DNA of 64,000 nucleotides, from contig CALSRG010000001.1 in the NCBI GenBank assembly GCA_943788695.1, positions 248,001 through 312,000 of the forward strand, read 5' to 3'. The position numbers were made by a program, and so were the translations under genes. Source of the stretch: an uncultured Flavobacteriaceae bacterium. GTDB taxonomy: Bacteria; Bacteroidota; Bacteroidia; Flavobacteriales; Flavobacteriaceae. Shown here one piece after another: positions 46,673 through 55,108 of the stretch; the stretch's first letter is position 1, and every line of letters starts with the position of its first letter. The notes under the pieces were generated by a model. That model was not told where the DNA came from and ran no database searches. It saw nothing but the letters and a program-made list of their open reading frames with translations.

Positions 46673-47596
46673 ATGAGTCAGCTGGTTGCTGTTGGAACGG
46701 TTGCTTTCGACGCCATTGAAACTCCCTTTGGGAAAACAGATAAAATATTAGGCGGAGCGGCAACTTATATTGGCTTAGCTGCGAGTCATTTGAACGCTGA
46801 TGTGGCACTAGTAGCCATCATTGGTGACGATTTCCCTCAATCCTTTTTAGACACTATGGTTTCCCGCGGAATCAATCTTGATGGCGTGGATGTTATTGCA
46901 GGTGAAAAATCATTTTATTGGAGTGGAAGATACCATCACGACATGAATAGTCGCGATACGCTTGCTACCGAATTAAATGTATTGACGCAGTTCAACCCTA
47001 AAGTTCCAAACAACTACAAAAATGCAGATATACTCCTACTTGGTAATTTAAATCCCGAAGCACAATTGGCTGCTATTGATCAAATGAATGGGCCAAAATT
47101 CATAGTCATGGATACCATGAATTATTGGATGGACAACAATAATGAGGAATTACAAAAAGTCATTTCTAAGGTTGACGCCATTACTATTAATGACGAGGAA
47201 GCGCGACAGTTATCAGGGGAGTATTCTTTGGTAAAGGCAGCTAAAGTCATTCAGAATTTGGGACCAGAGTTTGTCGTTATTAAAAAAGGAGAACACGGTG
47301 CTCTTTTGTTTCACAATGAACAAGTGTTTTTTGCTCCAGCATTGCCTTTAGAAGACGTGTTTGACCCTACTGGTGCTGGCGATTCATTTGCTGGTGGATT
47401 TGCGGGTTACTTGGCAAAGACAGAAGATTATTCATTTGATAATTTAAAATCTGCAATAATTTATGGTACCGCTATGGCATCTTTTTGCGTTGAAGCTTTT
47501 GGTACAGAACGGCTTTTAAGTGTCAGTAAATCGGAAATTCAAAAGCGTTTAAGAATGATCCAGTCACTGATTCAATTTGATATTGAACTAGAGTAA
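46673..47596 (+). CDS. PfkB-family carbohydrate/nucleoside kinase
   Basis: A 307-residue ribokinase-like kinase. The N-terminal glycine pair GGAATYIGLAASH and the C-terminal PfkB signature DPTGAGDSFAGGFAGYLA (about residue 230, with the catalytic Asp) are clear. The substrate is unknown: sugars, nucleosides and related phosphoryl acceptors are all possible. It is followed 40 bases later by a PurF-like gene, so a purine or nucleotide-salvage substrate is an attractive guess but no more. Confidence 0.9.
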   Translation: MSQLVAVGTVAFDAIETPFGKTDKILGGAATYIGLAASHLNADVALVAIIGDDFPQSFLDTMVSRGINLDGVDVIAGEKSFYWSGRYHHDMNSRDTLATELNVLTQFNPKVPNNYKNADILLLGNLNPEAQLAAIDQMNGPKFIVMDTMNYWMDNNNEELQKVISKVDAITINDEEARQLSGEYSLVKAAKVIQNLGPEFVVIKKGEHGALLFHNEQVFFAPALPLEDVFDPTGAGDSFAGGFAGYLAKTEDYSFDNLKSAIIYGTAMASFCVEAFGTERLLSVSKSEIQKRLRMIQSLIQFDIELE

Positions 47597-47636
47597 AAAT
47601 TGGAAATGATCACTAAAAATTTTATACCTTCGGCCA

Positions 47637-49535
47637 ATGAGTGATGTGATCAAACACGAATGCGGAATAGCCCTTGTACGGCTTTTAAAGCCACTATCCT
47701 ATTATCAAAAAAAATACGGCTCAGCCTTTTACGGCATTAATAAAATGTATTTGCTGCTTGAAAAACAGCATAATCGTGGGCAAGATGGCGCAGGATTCGC
47801 CAGTATAAAACTGGATGTAGCTCCTGGACAACGATTTATCAGTAGAGTTCGGTCAAATGAACCACAACCAATCAAGGACATCTTCAGTCAAATTAATGGT
47901 CGAATTAATAGCTCCCTTGAGGAAAATCCTACTTTACTTGAAAACACTGAGGCATTAAAAGCAACGGTGCCATATCTTGGTGAACTGATGCTCGGTCATG
48001 TCCGTTATGGCACCTTTGGAGCCAATAGCATCGAAAGTGTTCATCCTTTTTTGAGACAAAACAACTGGATGCATCGTAATCTCATTATCGCTGGAAATTT
48101 TAATATGACCAATGTTAGAGAATTATTTGAGGATCTTGTTGCCATCGGACAGCATCCAAAGGACTACACCGACACTGTTACAGTCATGGAAAATATTGGC
48201 CATTTCTTAGATGATGCCGTTCTTGATCTGTATTTTAATTTGAAGGAACAAGGTTTCGATAAAAAGGCTGCATCTCCTCTCATTTGCGATCAGATGAATG
48301 TTGGTAATATTTTAAAAATGGCTTCAAAAAAATGGGATGGTGGTTATGCGATTGCTGGACTCATTGGACATGGTGACGCTTTTGTTCTTCGCGACCCATC
48401 AGGAATAAGACCAGCTTATTACTATCAAGATGACGAGGTAGTGGTGGTGGCCTCAGAACGACCGGCAATTCAGACGGTTTTCAATGTCTCGCAAAGTAGC
48501 ATTCAAGAAATAGATCCTGGTCACGCTTTGATTATTAAAAAAAATGGTTCGGTGTCATTGCCTGAAATCAATAAACCTTTGACTCGAAAGGCATGTTCCT
48601 TTGAGCGCATCTATTTTTCTCGAGGAAATGATGCGGATATTTATAAAGAGCGAAAAAAATTAGGCGAATTATTATTGCCTCAAGTGATGAAAGCTATTAA
48701 TGATGATATTTTCAATACAGTATTCTCTTATATTCCAAATACTGCTGAAATTTCATTTTATGGCATGGTGGAAACCGTTGAACGTATATTAAATAAAAGA
48801 AAAGCTGACGAAATTATTGCAAAAAATGGCAACTTAACGGCGGATGACATTAACAACATTTTATCTCAAAGGCCAAGAATTGAAAAAATTGCCATAAAGG
48901 ATGTCAAACTAAGAACGTTTATTACCCAAGACAGTTCAAGAGATGATCTTGTGGCACACGTTTATGATTCGACCTATGGTGTGGTTAATCCAACAGATAA
49001 TTTAGTCATTATTGACGACAGTATTGTGCGCGGCACGACTTTGAAAAAAAGCATTTTAAAAATTCTTGACCGGCTGAACCCAAAACAAATTGTTGTTGTG
49101 TCCTCTGCCCCGCAAATACGCTATCCAGATTGTTATGGTATTGATATGGCTAATTTGGGTGACCTCATCGCCTTTAGGGCTGCTTTAGCATTGCTAGAAG
49201 ATAGTGGGCAAAGTCAGCTTTTAGATTCAGTCTATCGCAAATGTAAATCTGAAGTAGGTATAACTGACAGGGTTCAAATAAATCATGTCAAAGAACTTTA
49301 TGCGGCCTTTGATCCTGAAACAATTTCATCAAAAATTGCAGAACTAATCAATTCGGATAAAGTAGAGTGTGACATCAAAGTCATTTTTCAGTCGATCGAA
49401 AACTTACACAACGCATGTCCTGATAACCTTGGGGACTGGTATTTTACCGGAGACTATCCAACTCCAGGGGGGCATCGGGTAGTCAATCAAGCCTTAATAA
49501 ACTTTGTAGAGGGTTCAAAAGAGCGCGCATATTAA
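47637..49535 (+). CDS. Amidophosphoribosyltransferase-like protein, long form
   Basis: A 632-residue protein with a class II glutamine amidotransferase domain and a phosphoribosyltransferase domain. The nucleophile Cys is residue 9 (KHECGIALVR), so eight residues would be removed before it acts. HNRGQDGAGF and RYGTFG-type segments belong to the glutaminase site. The PRPP loop VIIDDSIVRGTTLKKS falls near residue 457. The family reaction makes phosphoribosylamine, the first purine step. The protein is over 100 residues longer than standard PurF (about 470-510), with extra helical sequence between the domains. Bacteroidota often carry this long form beside a normal PurF, so it may not be the main purine enzyme. 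Confidence 0.9.
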   Translation: MSDVIKHECGIALVRLLKPLSYYQKKYGSAFYGINKMYLLLEKQHNRGQDGAGFASIKLDVAPGQRFISRVRSNEPQPIKDIFSQINGRINSSLEENPTLLENTEALKATVPYLGELMLGHVRYGTFGANSIESVHPFLRQNNWMHRNLIIAGNFNMTNVRELFEDLVAIGQHPKDYTDTVTVMENIGHFLDDAVLDLYFNLKEQGFDKKAASPLICDQMNVGNILKMASKKWDGGYAIAGLIGHGDAFVLRDPSGIRPAYYYQDDEVVVVASERPAIQTVFNVSQSSIQEIDPGHALIIKKNGSVSLPEINKPLTRKACSFERIYFSRGNDADIYKERKKLGELLLPQVMKAINDDIFNTVFSYIPNTAEISFYGMVETVERILNKRKADEIIAKNGNLTADDINNILSQRPRIEKIAIKDVKLRTFITQDSSRDDLVAHVYDSTYGVVNPTDNLVIIDDSIVRGTTLKKSILKILDRLNPKQIVVVSSAPQIRYPDCYGIDMANLGDLIAFRAALALLEDSGQSQLLDSVYRKCKSEVGITDRVQINHVKELYAAFDPETISSKIAELINSDKVECDIKVIFQSIENLHNACPDNLGDWYFTGDYPTPGGHRVVNQALINFVEGSKERAY

Positions 49536-49595
49536 CCTTTAATCGTTTATTTTTGCATTTCATCTAAAAAGATAGGGCGGTCAAAACACTTCTCT

Positions 49596-49686
49596 TATCT
49601 TCGATTCACCATAACATAAGTAGGTTAAGTTCATGGTAGATTTGGGGCAAAAAAGGTGAACATCTTGTTCACCTTTTTTATTTTAA
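49596..49686 (+). repeat. Intergenic repeat, copy 1 (candidate small RNA gene)
   Basis: A 79-bp core (49608-49686) is identical to 49825-49903. The upstream 12 bases carry TATCTTCG, one base off the TAnnTTTG consensus. The core starts ACCATAAC, can pair with GTTCATGGT (8 bp, one bulge), and ends with the terminator hairpin at 49649-49679. The transcript would be about 70-80 nucleotides. A tiny frame, MVDLGQKR, also exists. The simpler view is a duplicated terminator after the PurF-like gene. Confidence 0.65.
49649..49679. terminator. Terminator hairpin in repeat copy 1
   Basis: Perfect 14-bp stem, arms AAAAAAGGTGAACA and TGTTCACCTTTTTT, loop TCT. It can also terminate the PurF-like gene, which has no other terminator. 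Confidence 0.85.
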
Positions 49687-49812
49687 TGAAATCTGTATTT
49701 TTTATTTGAAATATTTTAAAATTTGATTGTTCGATTTCTCAGACATTAAAATATTTTAAACCGATTTCTTTGCCGTTTGTCTAAATTTTAATAAAACACA
49801 AGTAAATGATTC

Positions 49813-49820
49813 TATCTTTG
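49813..49820 (+). promoter_or_regulatory. TAnnTTTG (-7) element before repeat copy 2
   Basis: TATCTTTG matches exactly and ends four bases before the identical core begins at 49825, which is where transcription should start. Confidence 0.5.
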
Positions 49821-49865
49821 ACTTACCATAACATAAGTAGGTTAAGTTCATGGTAGATTTGGGGC

Positions 49866-49896
49866 AAAAAAGGTGAACATCTTGTTCACCTTTTTT
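49866..49896. terminator. Terminator hairpin in repeat copy 2
   Basis: Same perfect 14-bp stem as copy 1. On the minus strand it lies 24 bases after sodA and could also terminate that gene. Confidence 0.85.
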
Positions 49897-49920
49897 ATTT
49901 TAAACCAATAAGATAACTGA

Positions 49921-50529
49921 CTATTTCCCTTGCTCGTATCTTCGTGAAACTTCATTCCAATTTATTAAATCGAAAAAAGCAGAAATGTAATCTGGCCTTC
50001 TGTTTTGATAATTCAGGTAATAAGCATGTTCCCAAACATCAAGTCCTAAAATTGGAGTCCCGCCACAACCAATTCCAGGCATCAATGGACAGTCCTGATT
50101 TGGCGTTGAACATACTTTCACAGCACCACCTGGATGAACACATAACCAAGCCCATCCTGAGCCAAATTGACCTGCCGCCGCTGCTGAAAAAGTATCACGA
50201 AATGCATCAACGGATCCAAAAGAGGCTACAATAGCGCCTTCTAGGTCGCCAGAAAGTGTTCCTCGATCATTTGGATTAATGACATCCCAAAATAAGCAGT
50301 GATTATAATAACCACCGGCGTTATTACGAAGACCTGCATTACCCATATCCAATTGACCTAAAATTGATTCGATGGGCGTTGCGTCATGAGCAGTCCCTTC
50401 TATGGCTGCATTCAATTTTGCGGTATAACCATTATGGTGTTTGGAATGATGAATTTCCATAGTTTTTGCATCAATATGAGGCTCTAAGGCATCATATGCA
50501 TATTGTAATTCTGGTAATTGAAATGGCAT
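49921..50529 (-). CDS. sodA: Superoxide dismutase, Mn-type (Fe/Mn family)
   Basis: The enzyme converts superoxide to oxygen and hydrogen peroxide. The 202-residue protein has metal ligands H27 (MEIHHSKHH), H77 (NNAGGYYNH), D164 and H168 ([12 protein letters not shown]). The NNAGG residues before H77 and the Gln in STPNQDCP point to manganese rather than iron, though metal choice cannot be proved by sequence. The frame could start 25 codons earlier, but the ATG at 50529 begins the conserved [18 protein letters not shown] and lies 31 bases after a promoter element. There is no signal peptide, so it is cytoplasmic. Confidence 0.96.
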   Translation of the reverse strand: MPFQLPELQYAYDALEPHIDAKTMEIHHSKHHNGYTAKLNAAIEGTAHDATPIESILGQLDMGNAGLRNNAGGYYNHCLFWDVINPNDRGTLSGDLEGAIVASFGSVDAFRDTFSAAAAGQFGSGWAWLCVHPGGAVKVCSTPNQDCPLMPGIGCGGTPILGLDVWEHAYYLNYQNRRPDYISAFFDLINWNEVSRRYEQGK

Positions 50530-50559
50530 AATAAAATATTTATGAGTTGAACTGAACTT

Positions 50560-50567
50560 CAAATTTA
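50560..50567 (-). promoter_or_regulatory. TAnnTTTG (-7) promoter element of sodA
   Basis: On the minus strand this reads TAAATTTG, an exact match 31 bases before the sodA ATG. Confidence 0.5.
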
Positions 50568-50637
50568 CGATATAAAGTATAAACCACGTTCGCGAATTCA
50601 TCAAGTTTACTTAAATTGTTGACTTCAAATCGGACAA

Positions 50638-53600
50638 TTGAAAAACGCCTCATTTAATGTTTTTAATGCTTCAGCGGGGAGCGGTAAGACTTATGCTATA
50701 GTTCAATCATATTTGAAAATTGTACTTGCTGCTCCTGAACCATCCGTGTTTAAAAAAATTCTAGCCATCACATTTACCAATAAAGCGGTAGAGGAAATGA
50801 AGGGTAGAATAATAAGCACTCTAAAGGATTTTACGGACTCCAAGATGTTACGAACACCCAATAGCATGTTTGAGTCCTTGAGTGCTGCCTTAGGCCTAAC
50901 CCCTATTAGCCTTCAAGAACGTGCTGAAGGTGCTTTGACTTATATTGCTCACAATTACCACGATTTTAACGTTTCAACCATTGACAAATTTACTCAAAAG
51001 GTAGTTCGTACCTTTGCGCAAGATCTTAAATTATCACATAATTTTGAAGTCACGCTGGACACTTCAGCGCTTTTGACGCAAGCTGTAGATCGGTTCATAT
51101 CTAAGGGAGGGAGTGACACAACACTGACCAAGACAATGCTAGATTTTGCATTTGAAAAAGTTACCGATGACAAAAGTGCAGATATTGGATATGACTTTCA
51201 TCAAATTGCTCAGCGCTTGGTTTCAGAAAATGACATTCCTATCCTCGAACAAATTGGCCAATTAGATTTAAAAGATCATATAGCGTTTAAAGCCACCATT
51301 AGAACAACGCTTCAGGATCTTCACAAGCAAATAAAATCTGTTGCTCAGGCTATTTTCGATGCGTTAATAACTCAAAATATTGACCTTAAGAGTTTTGCTA
51401 GGGGAACCCTTCCCAATCATTTCAAAAAAATTGCAGATGGACAGACTAAGGGTCTTTATAACAATACGTTGGAAGAACAAATTGAATCGGGAGAAGTTTT
51501 AAATAGTAATGCTAGTATTGAAGACCGTCAAAAAGTTGATCAGCTTCTGCCGGAAATACAAGAAGCCTTTCGCCAATTGAAGACTTCTATATATTTGATG
51601 GGTTTATATCAAAATTTCCTAAGTAATATCACTCCTCTCTCTGTATTGGGTGGGATAGAAAAAGAGCTCGAACAGATAAAGCTAGAGCAGAATTTTTTAC
51701 TCATTTCAGAGTTCAATACTCTAATCAGCAAACATCTTAAAGAGGAGCCTACCGCTTTTATTTATGAAAGACTAGGTGAAAAATACAGTCACTTTTTTAT
51801 TGATGAATTCCAAGATACTTCAGTAAAACAATGGGAAAATTTATTACCCTTACTGTCTCACAGTCTGGCATCAACAGGATCGAGTGTAACGATAGTGGGT
51901 GATTCAAAACAGGCGATTTACAGATGGAGAGGAGGGAAAGTCGAGCAATTTATGAAACTTAGTAAATTCTCTCCATTTCAAGTTCCTCTTCGCTTATCCA
52001 ACTTGCCAAATAACTATAGAAGTGACTTCAATATCGTAGATTTTAATAATCAACTTTTTAACTTACTTGCAACCAAAGTGCTTTCTGACAGCGAGCAAAT
52101 CGAATTATATCAGAACAGTTATCAAAATCCTATTAATCAATCTGGTGGGTTTGTTAGTGTTTCATTTATAGATGCCAAGACAGAAACTAAAACGCAAGAC
52201 TATTGTAAAACGGTTTTAGAGCGAGTTAAACAATGTCAAATTGACGGCTTTGACTTGGGCGATATTGTTGTTTTGGTTAGACGGAATAAAGAAGGTGTTG
52301 CGGTGGCAAATTTTCTTACGGAGTCAGATGTTCCAGTAGTGTCATCCGAATCGCTGATATTATCCAGTTCTCCTGAGGTAAGACTTATTGTTGCCGTTAT
52401 GAGTTCGCTTCAAGAACCAGGGAATCATAGTCATAGGCTCGATGTTTTAACCCATCTTGGACAAACAGGTCACAAAAACTCTGATTGGCACGATTTATAC
52501 TCAAAGCACATCCATGTGTCAGACGTAAAATTCTTCAATTCTTTGGCTCATATTGGCATCAAATTTAGTCCTGAAAAAGCATCATCTCTATCGCTCTACG
52601 AATTGGTAGAAGAGATTATTATTTGTTTTGAATTAAACAACCGATCTGACGCCTATATTCAGTATTTTTTAGATGAAGTGCTTCAATTTATGTCTAACCA
52701 ATCCCTTGGCGTTTCATCATTTTTAGAATACTATAAGCAGCATGAAAGCAAATTGAGTATTGTTGGCGTCAAACAGTCCGACGCTGTGCAAATTATGACC
52801 ATTCATGCTGCAAAAGGATTAGAATTTCCAATTGTAATTTTTCCATTTGCGGAACAGAACATTTACAAAGAGCCAGCTACAAAATTATGGTACGACTTGA
52901 GTAAAACACCATTTGATCACATGAGATTTTCACTTGTAAATGTCAATAAAGATCTGCCTTTAACAGGTGAGCAAGGAAAGCTGCTTTATGACAAACATCG
53001 GTCAGATATGGAATTGGATAATCTCAATTTATTGTACGTTGCATTGACTCGAGCGGAAAACCAACTGCACATCATTGGGAACAATAACCACCAATCAAGC
53101 CAAGCGACTTTTAGTGGCTTTTTAAAATATTTCTTAGAGCAACAAGGTCGGTATAGTAAGGATCAAACCAATTACGCGTTCGGGGAAAATAATCAGTCAA
53201 AAACAAAACATCATATTGACAAAGAAATTGTGGCCAACATTAAATGCCAAATGCGATCACTAGGCAGTTTACCAACTCATATCATCACGAATGCTTCACT
53301 CATCTGGGACAGTCAATTAGGTGATGCTCTTGAAAAAGGAAATCTACTGCATTGGTATATGTCACAAATCAAACAAGCAACCGATATTCCTTTTGCTTCA
53401 GAAGTTCTTATTAATACGGGCATGGCATCTGATGATCAAAAAAATGAGCTTGAAGATATTGCCTCACAGATTATTGACCATCCCGCGCTTAAGATTTATT
53501 ATGATGGACGTTTTGAAGCATATAACGAAAAAGAAATCATCACCCCAGAAGGGAAATTTCTTAGACCTGATAGGATCAATATTTTGTCTAAGCACGAGGC

Positions 53601-53757
53601 TATTATTATTGATTACAAAAGCAGCCAACCTCAAGCTAAAGATCAAGATCAAGTGAATGGCTATCGCACCGCCTTGAATAAAATGGGTTTCGATTTAGTA
53701 AAAAATATTCTTATTTATGTGAACGAAAAGAAGTCTCTGAAAATCGTTTCTTTTTAG
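50638..53757 (+). CDS. UvrD-family helicase-nuclease, AddA-like
   Basis: A 1039-residue superfamily 1 helicase with a C-terminal PD-(D/E)XK nuclease domain. The P-loop ASAGSGKT is at 11-18, a Walker B FFIDEFQDTS near 385, GDSKQAIYRWRGG near 420, MTIHAAKGLEFP near 719 and LYVALTRAEN near 799. The nuclease part has LRPDRINI and IIIDYKSS near 974-990. This is the domain order of AddA, which with AddB processes double-strand breaks for RecA. The start is a TTG at 50638; an in-frame stop at 50620-50622 excludes a longer start. The AddB-like gene is about 2.8 kb downstream, after kbl and an OmpA gene. It is divergent from sodA. Confidence 0.9.
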   Translation: MKNASFNVFNASAGSGKTYAIVQSYLKIVLAAPEPSVFKKILAITFTNKAVEEMKGRIISTLKDFTDSKMLRTPNSMFESLSAALGLTPISLQERAEGALTYIAHNYHDFNVSTIDKFTQKVVRTFAQDLKLSHNFEVTLDTSALLTQAVDRFISKGGSDTTLTKTMLDFAFEKVTDDKSADIGYDFHQIAQRLVSENDIPILEQIGQLDLKDHIAFKATIRTTLQDLHKQIKSVAQAIFDALITQNIDLKSFARGTLPNHFKKIADGQTKGLYNNTLEEQIESGEVLNSNASIEDRQKVDQLLPEIQEAFRQLKTSIYLMGLYQNFLSNITPLSVLGGIEKELEQIKLEQNFLLISEFNTLISKHLKEEPTAFIYERLGEKYSHFFIDEFQDTSVKQWENLLPLLSHSLASTGSSVTIVGDSKQAIYRWRGGKVEQFMKLSKFSPFQVPLRLSNLPNNYRSDFNIVDFNNQLFNLLATKVLSDSEQIELYQNSYQNPINQSGGFVSVSFIDAKTETKTQDYCKTVLERVKQCQIDGFDLGDIVVLVRRNKEGVAVANFLTESDVPVVSSESLILSSSPEVRLIVAVMSSLQEPGNHSHRLDVLTHLGQTGHKNSDWHDLYSKHIHVSDVKFFNSLAHIGIKFSPEKASSLSLYELVEEIIICFELNNRSDAYIQYFLDEVLQFMSNQSLGVSSFLEYYKQHESKLSIVGVKQSDAVQIMTIHAAKGLEFPIVIFPFAEQNIYKEPATKLWYDLSKTPFDHMRFSLVNVNKDLPLTGEQGKLLYDKHRSDMELDNLNLLYVALTRAENQLHIIGNNNHQSSQATFSGFLKYFLEQQGRYSKDQTNYAFGENNQSKTKHHIDKEIVANIKCQMRSLGSLPTHIITNASLIWDSQLGDALEKGNLLHWYMSQIKQATDIPFASEVLINTGMASDDQKNELEDIASQIIDHPALKIYYDGRFEAYNEKEIITPEGKFLRPDRINILSKHEAIIIDYKSSQPQAKDQDQVNGYRTALNKMGFDLVKNILIYVNEKKSLKIVSF

Positions 53758-53771
53758 CCAATTGATTTTAC

Positions 53772-53779
53772 TAAATTTG
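53772..53779 (+). promoter_or_regulatory. TAnnTTTG (-7) promoter element of kbl
   Basis: TAAATTTG is an exact match 20 bases before the kbl ATG. Confidence 0.5.
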
Positions 53780-53799
53780 AATGAAATTAAAAACAACTT

Positions 53800-54993
53800 A
53801 TGTACAGCGGCATTAAAAGTCATCTTCAATCTGAGTTAGATGACATTCGAGCAAACGGTCTTTTCAAGGAAGAACGCATTATTACCTCTCCTCAAGGAGC
53901 AGAAATTGAACTCAGTACAGGACAGAAAGTGATTAACTTTTGTTCCAACAACTATTTGGGCTTGTCTTCACATCCGGAGGTCATCGAAGCAGCCAAATCT
54001 GCAATGGACACACATGGTTTTGGCATGTCATCAGTTCGATTTATTTGTGGCACCCAAGATATTCACAAAACCTTGGAGCATCGTATCGCAGCATTTTATC
54101 AAACAGAGGATACCATACTTTATGCGGCGGCCTTTGATGCAAATGCCGGGGTGTTCGAACCATTATTATCTGCTCAAGACGCTATCATTTCTGACAGTTT
54201 GAATCACGCATCAATCATTGATGGTGTTCGACTGTGCAAGGCGAAACGCTATCGTTATGAAAATAGTAATATGACTGATTTGGAGGCACAGTTAATAGCT
54301 GCCAAAAGTGACGGTGCTCGATATATATTGGTGGTCACCGACGGAGTCTTTTCAATGGATGGAATCGTAGCACCTTTAGACAAAATTTGCGATCTTGCAG
54401 AACGCTTTGACGCCATGGTTATGATTGATGAATGCCATGCAGCAGGTTTTATAGGCTCAACAGGGAGAGGCACATTAGAGGCAAAACAAGTTCTTGGTCG
54501 CATTGACATCATTACTGGGACACTCGGAAAGGCACTAGGTGGAGCCATGGGCGGCTACACAACAGGTAAAAAAGAAATTATCGAAATCTTACGTCAACGC
54601 TCACGACCCTATTTGTTTTCCAACTCTTTAGCCCCTGCCATTGTTGGTGCCTCCATAAAAGTATTTGACTTGTTGACAACAGACACTTCTCGAAGAGATC
54701 AATTGGAGTGGAATACCAACTATTTTAAGAAACACATTAAAGCTGTTGGATTTGATATTGTTGATGGTGACAGCGCAATTGTACCTATCATGCTTTATGA
54801 TGCAAAATTAGCTCAACGCATGGCTACCGAGCTTCTTGATCTAGGAATCTACGTCATAGGCTTTTTTTATCCAGTAGTGCCTAAAGAAAAAGCCCGTATA
54901 AGGGTACAGCTTTCATCGGCGCATACAAAAGCACATTTAGACGAAGCTATAGCCTCATTTTCCCAAGTAGGCAGAAAGCTGGGAATAATTTAA
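53800..54993 (+). CDS. kbl: Glycine C-acetyltransferase (2-amino-3-ketobutyrate CoA ligase)
   Basis: This PLP enzyme splits 2-amino-3-oxobutyrate with CoA into glycine and acetyl-CoA, or runs the reverse reaction, in threonine breakdown. The 397-residue protein has NFCSNNYLGLSSHPEV near 46-61, DSLNHASIIDG near 131-141, the VMIDECHAAGFIG segment with the PLP-ring Asp, and the PLP lysine in GTLGKALGG near 243. It matches the alpha-oxoamine synthase family; Kbl is favoured over KAS-type relatives by overall fit. The threonine dehydrogenase gene usually paired with it is not adjacent. Confidence 0.94.
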   Translation: MYSGIKSHLQSELDDIRANGLFKEERIITSPQGAEIELSTGQKVINFCSNNYLGLSSHPEVIEAAKSAMDTHGFGMSSVRFICGTQDIHKTLEHRIAAFYQTEDTILYAAAFDANAGVFEPLLSAQDAIISDSLNHASIIDGVRLCKAKRYRYENSNMTDLEAQLIAAKSDGARYILVVTDGVFSMDGIVAPLDKICDLAERFDAMVMIDECHAAGFIGSTGRGTLEAKQVLGRIDIITGTLGKALGGAMGGYTTGKKEIIEILRQRSRPYLFSNSLAPAIVGASIKVFDLLTTDTSRRDQLEWNTNYFKKHIKAVGFDIVDGDSAIVPIMLYDAKLAQRMATELLDLGIYVIGFFYPVVPKEKARIRVQLSSAHTKAHLDEAIASFSQVGRKLGII

Positions 54994-55066
54994 GCTAAAA
55001 TTGTTGATATCGGGGTAATATTGTGTTTTTTAGAGTACAAAATTTGTCAGGTAACCGTAAATCGGC

Positions 55067-55074
55067 TATTTTTG
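55067..55074 (+). promoter_or_regulatory. Promoter of the OmpA-family gene (TAnnTTTG element)
   Basis: TATTTTTG is an exact match 34 bases before the ATG. A TTG lies 20 bases upstream (55044-55046), near the 17-19 spacing of the flavobacterial -33 box, so this is the best complete promoter in the window. Confidence 0.6.
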
Positions 55075-55108
55075 CGGTAATATTTAAACTTTAAATACTC
55101 ATTTTTCT

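Larger units (their letters stand above)
49813..49903 (+). repeat. Intergenic repeat, copy 2 (candidate small RNA gene)
   Basis: The second copy has the same 79-bp core (49825-49903), 217 bases from copy 1, with a perfect TATCTTTG element in front. The terminator hairpin is at 49866-49896. A related TTTGC...TCTAAA block lies 44 bases before the promoter element in both copies (13 of 17 bases match). The sequence between the copies is AT-rich and has no gene. Confidence 0.7.

Noticed and set aside
49596-49903. CRISPR array or insertion-sequence remnant at the intergenic repeats
   Set aside because: Only two copies, 79 bp long with a terminator hairpin, no cas genes, no terminal inverted repeats with a transposase and no target-site duplication.
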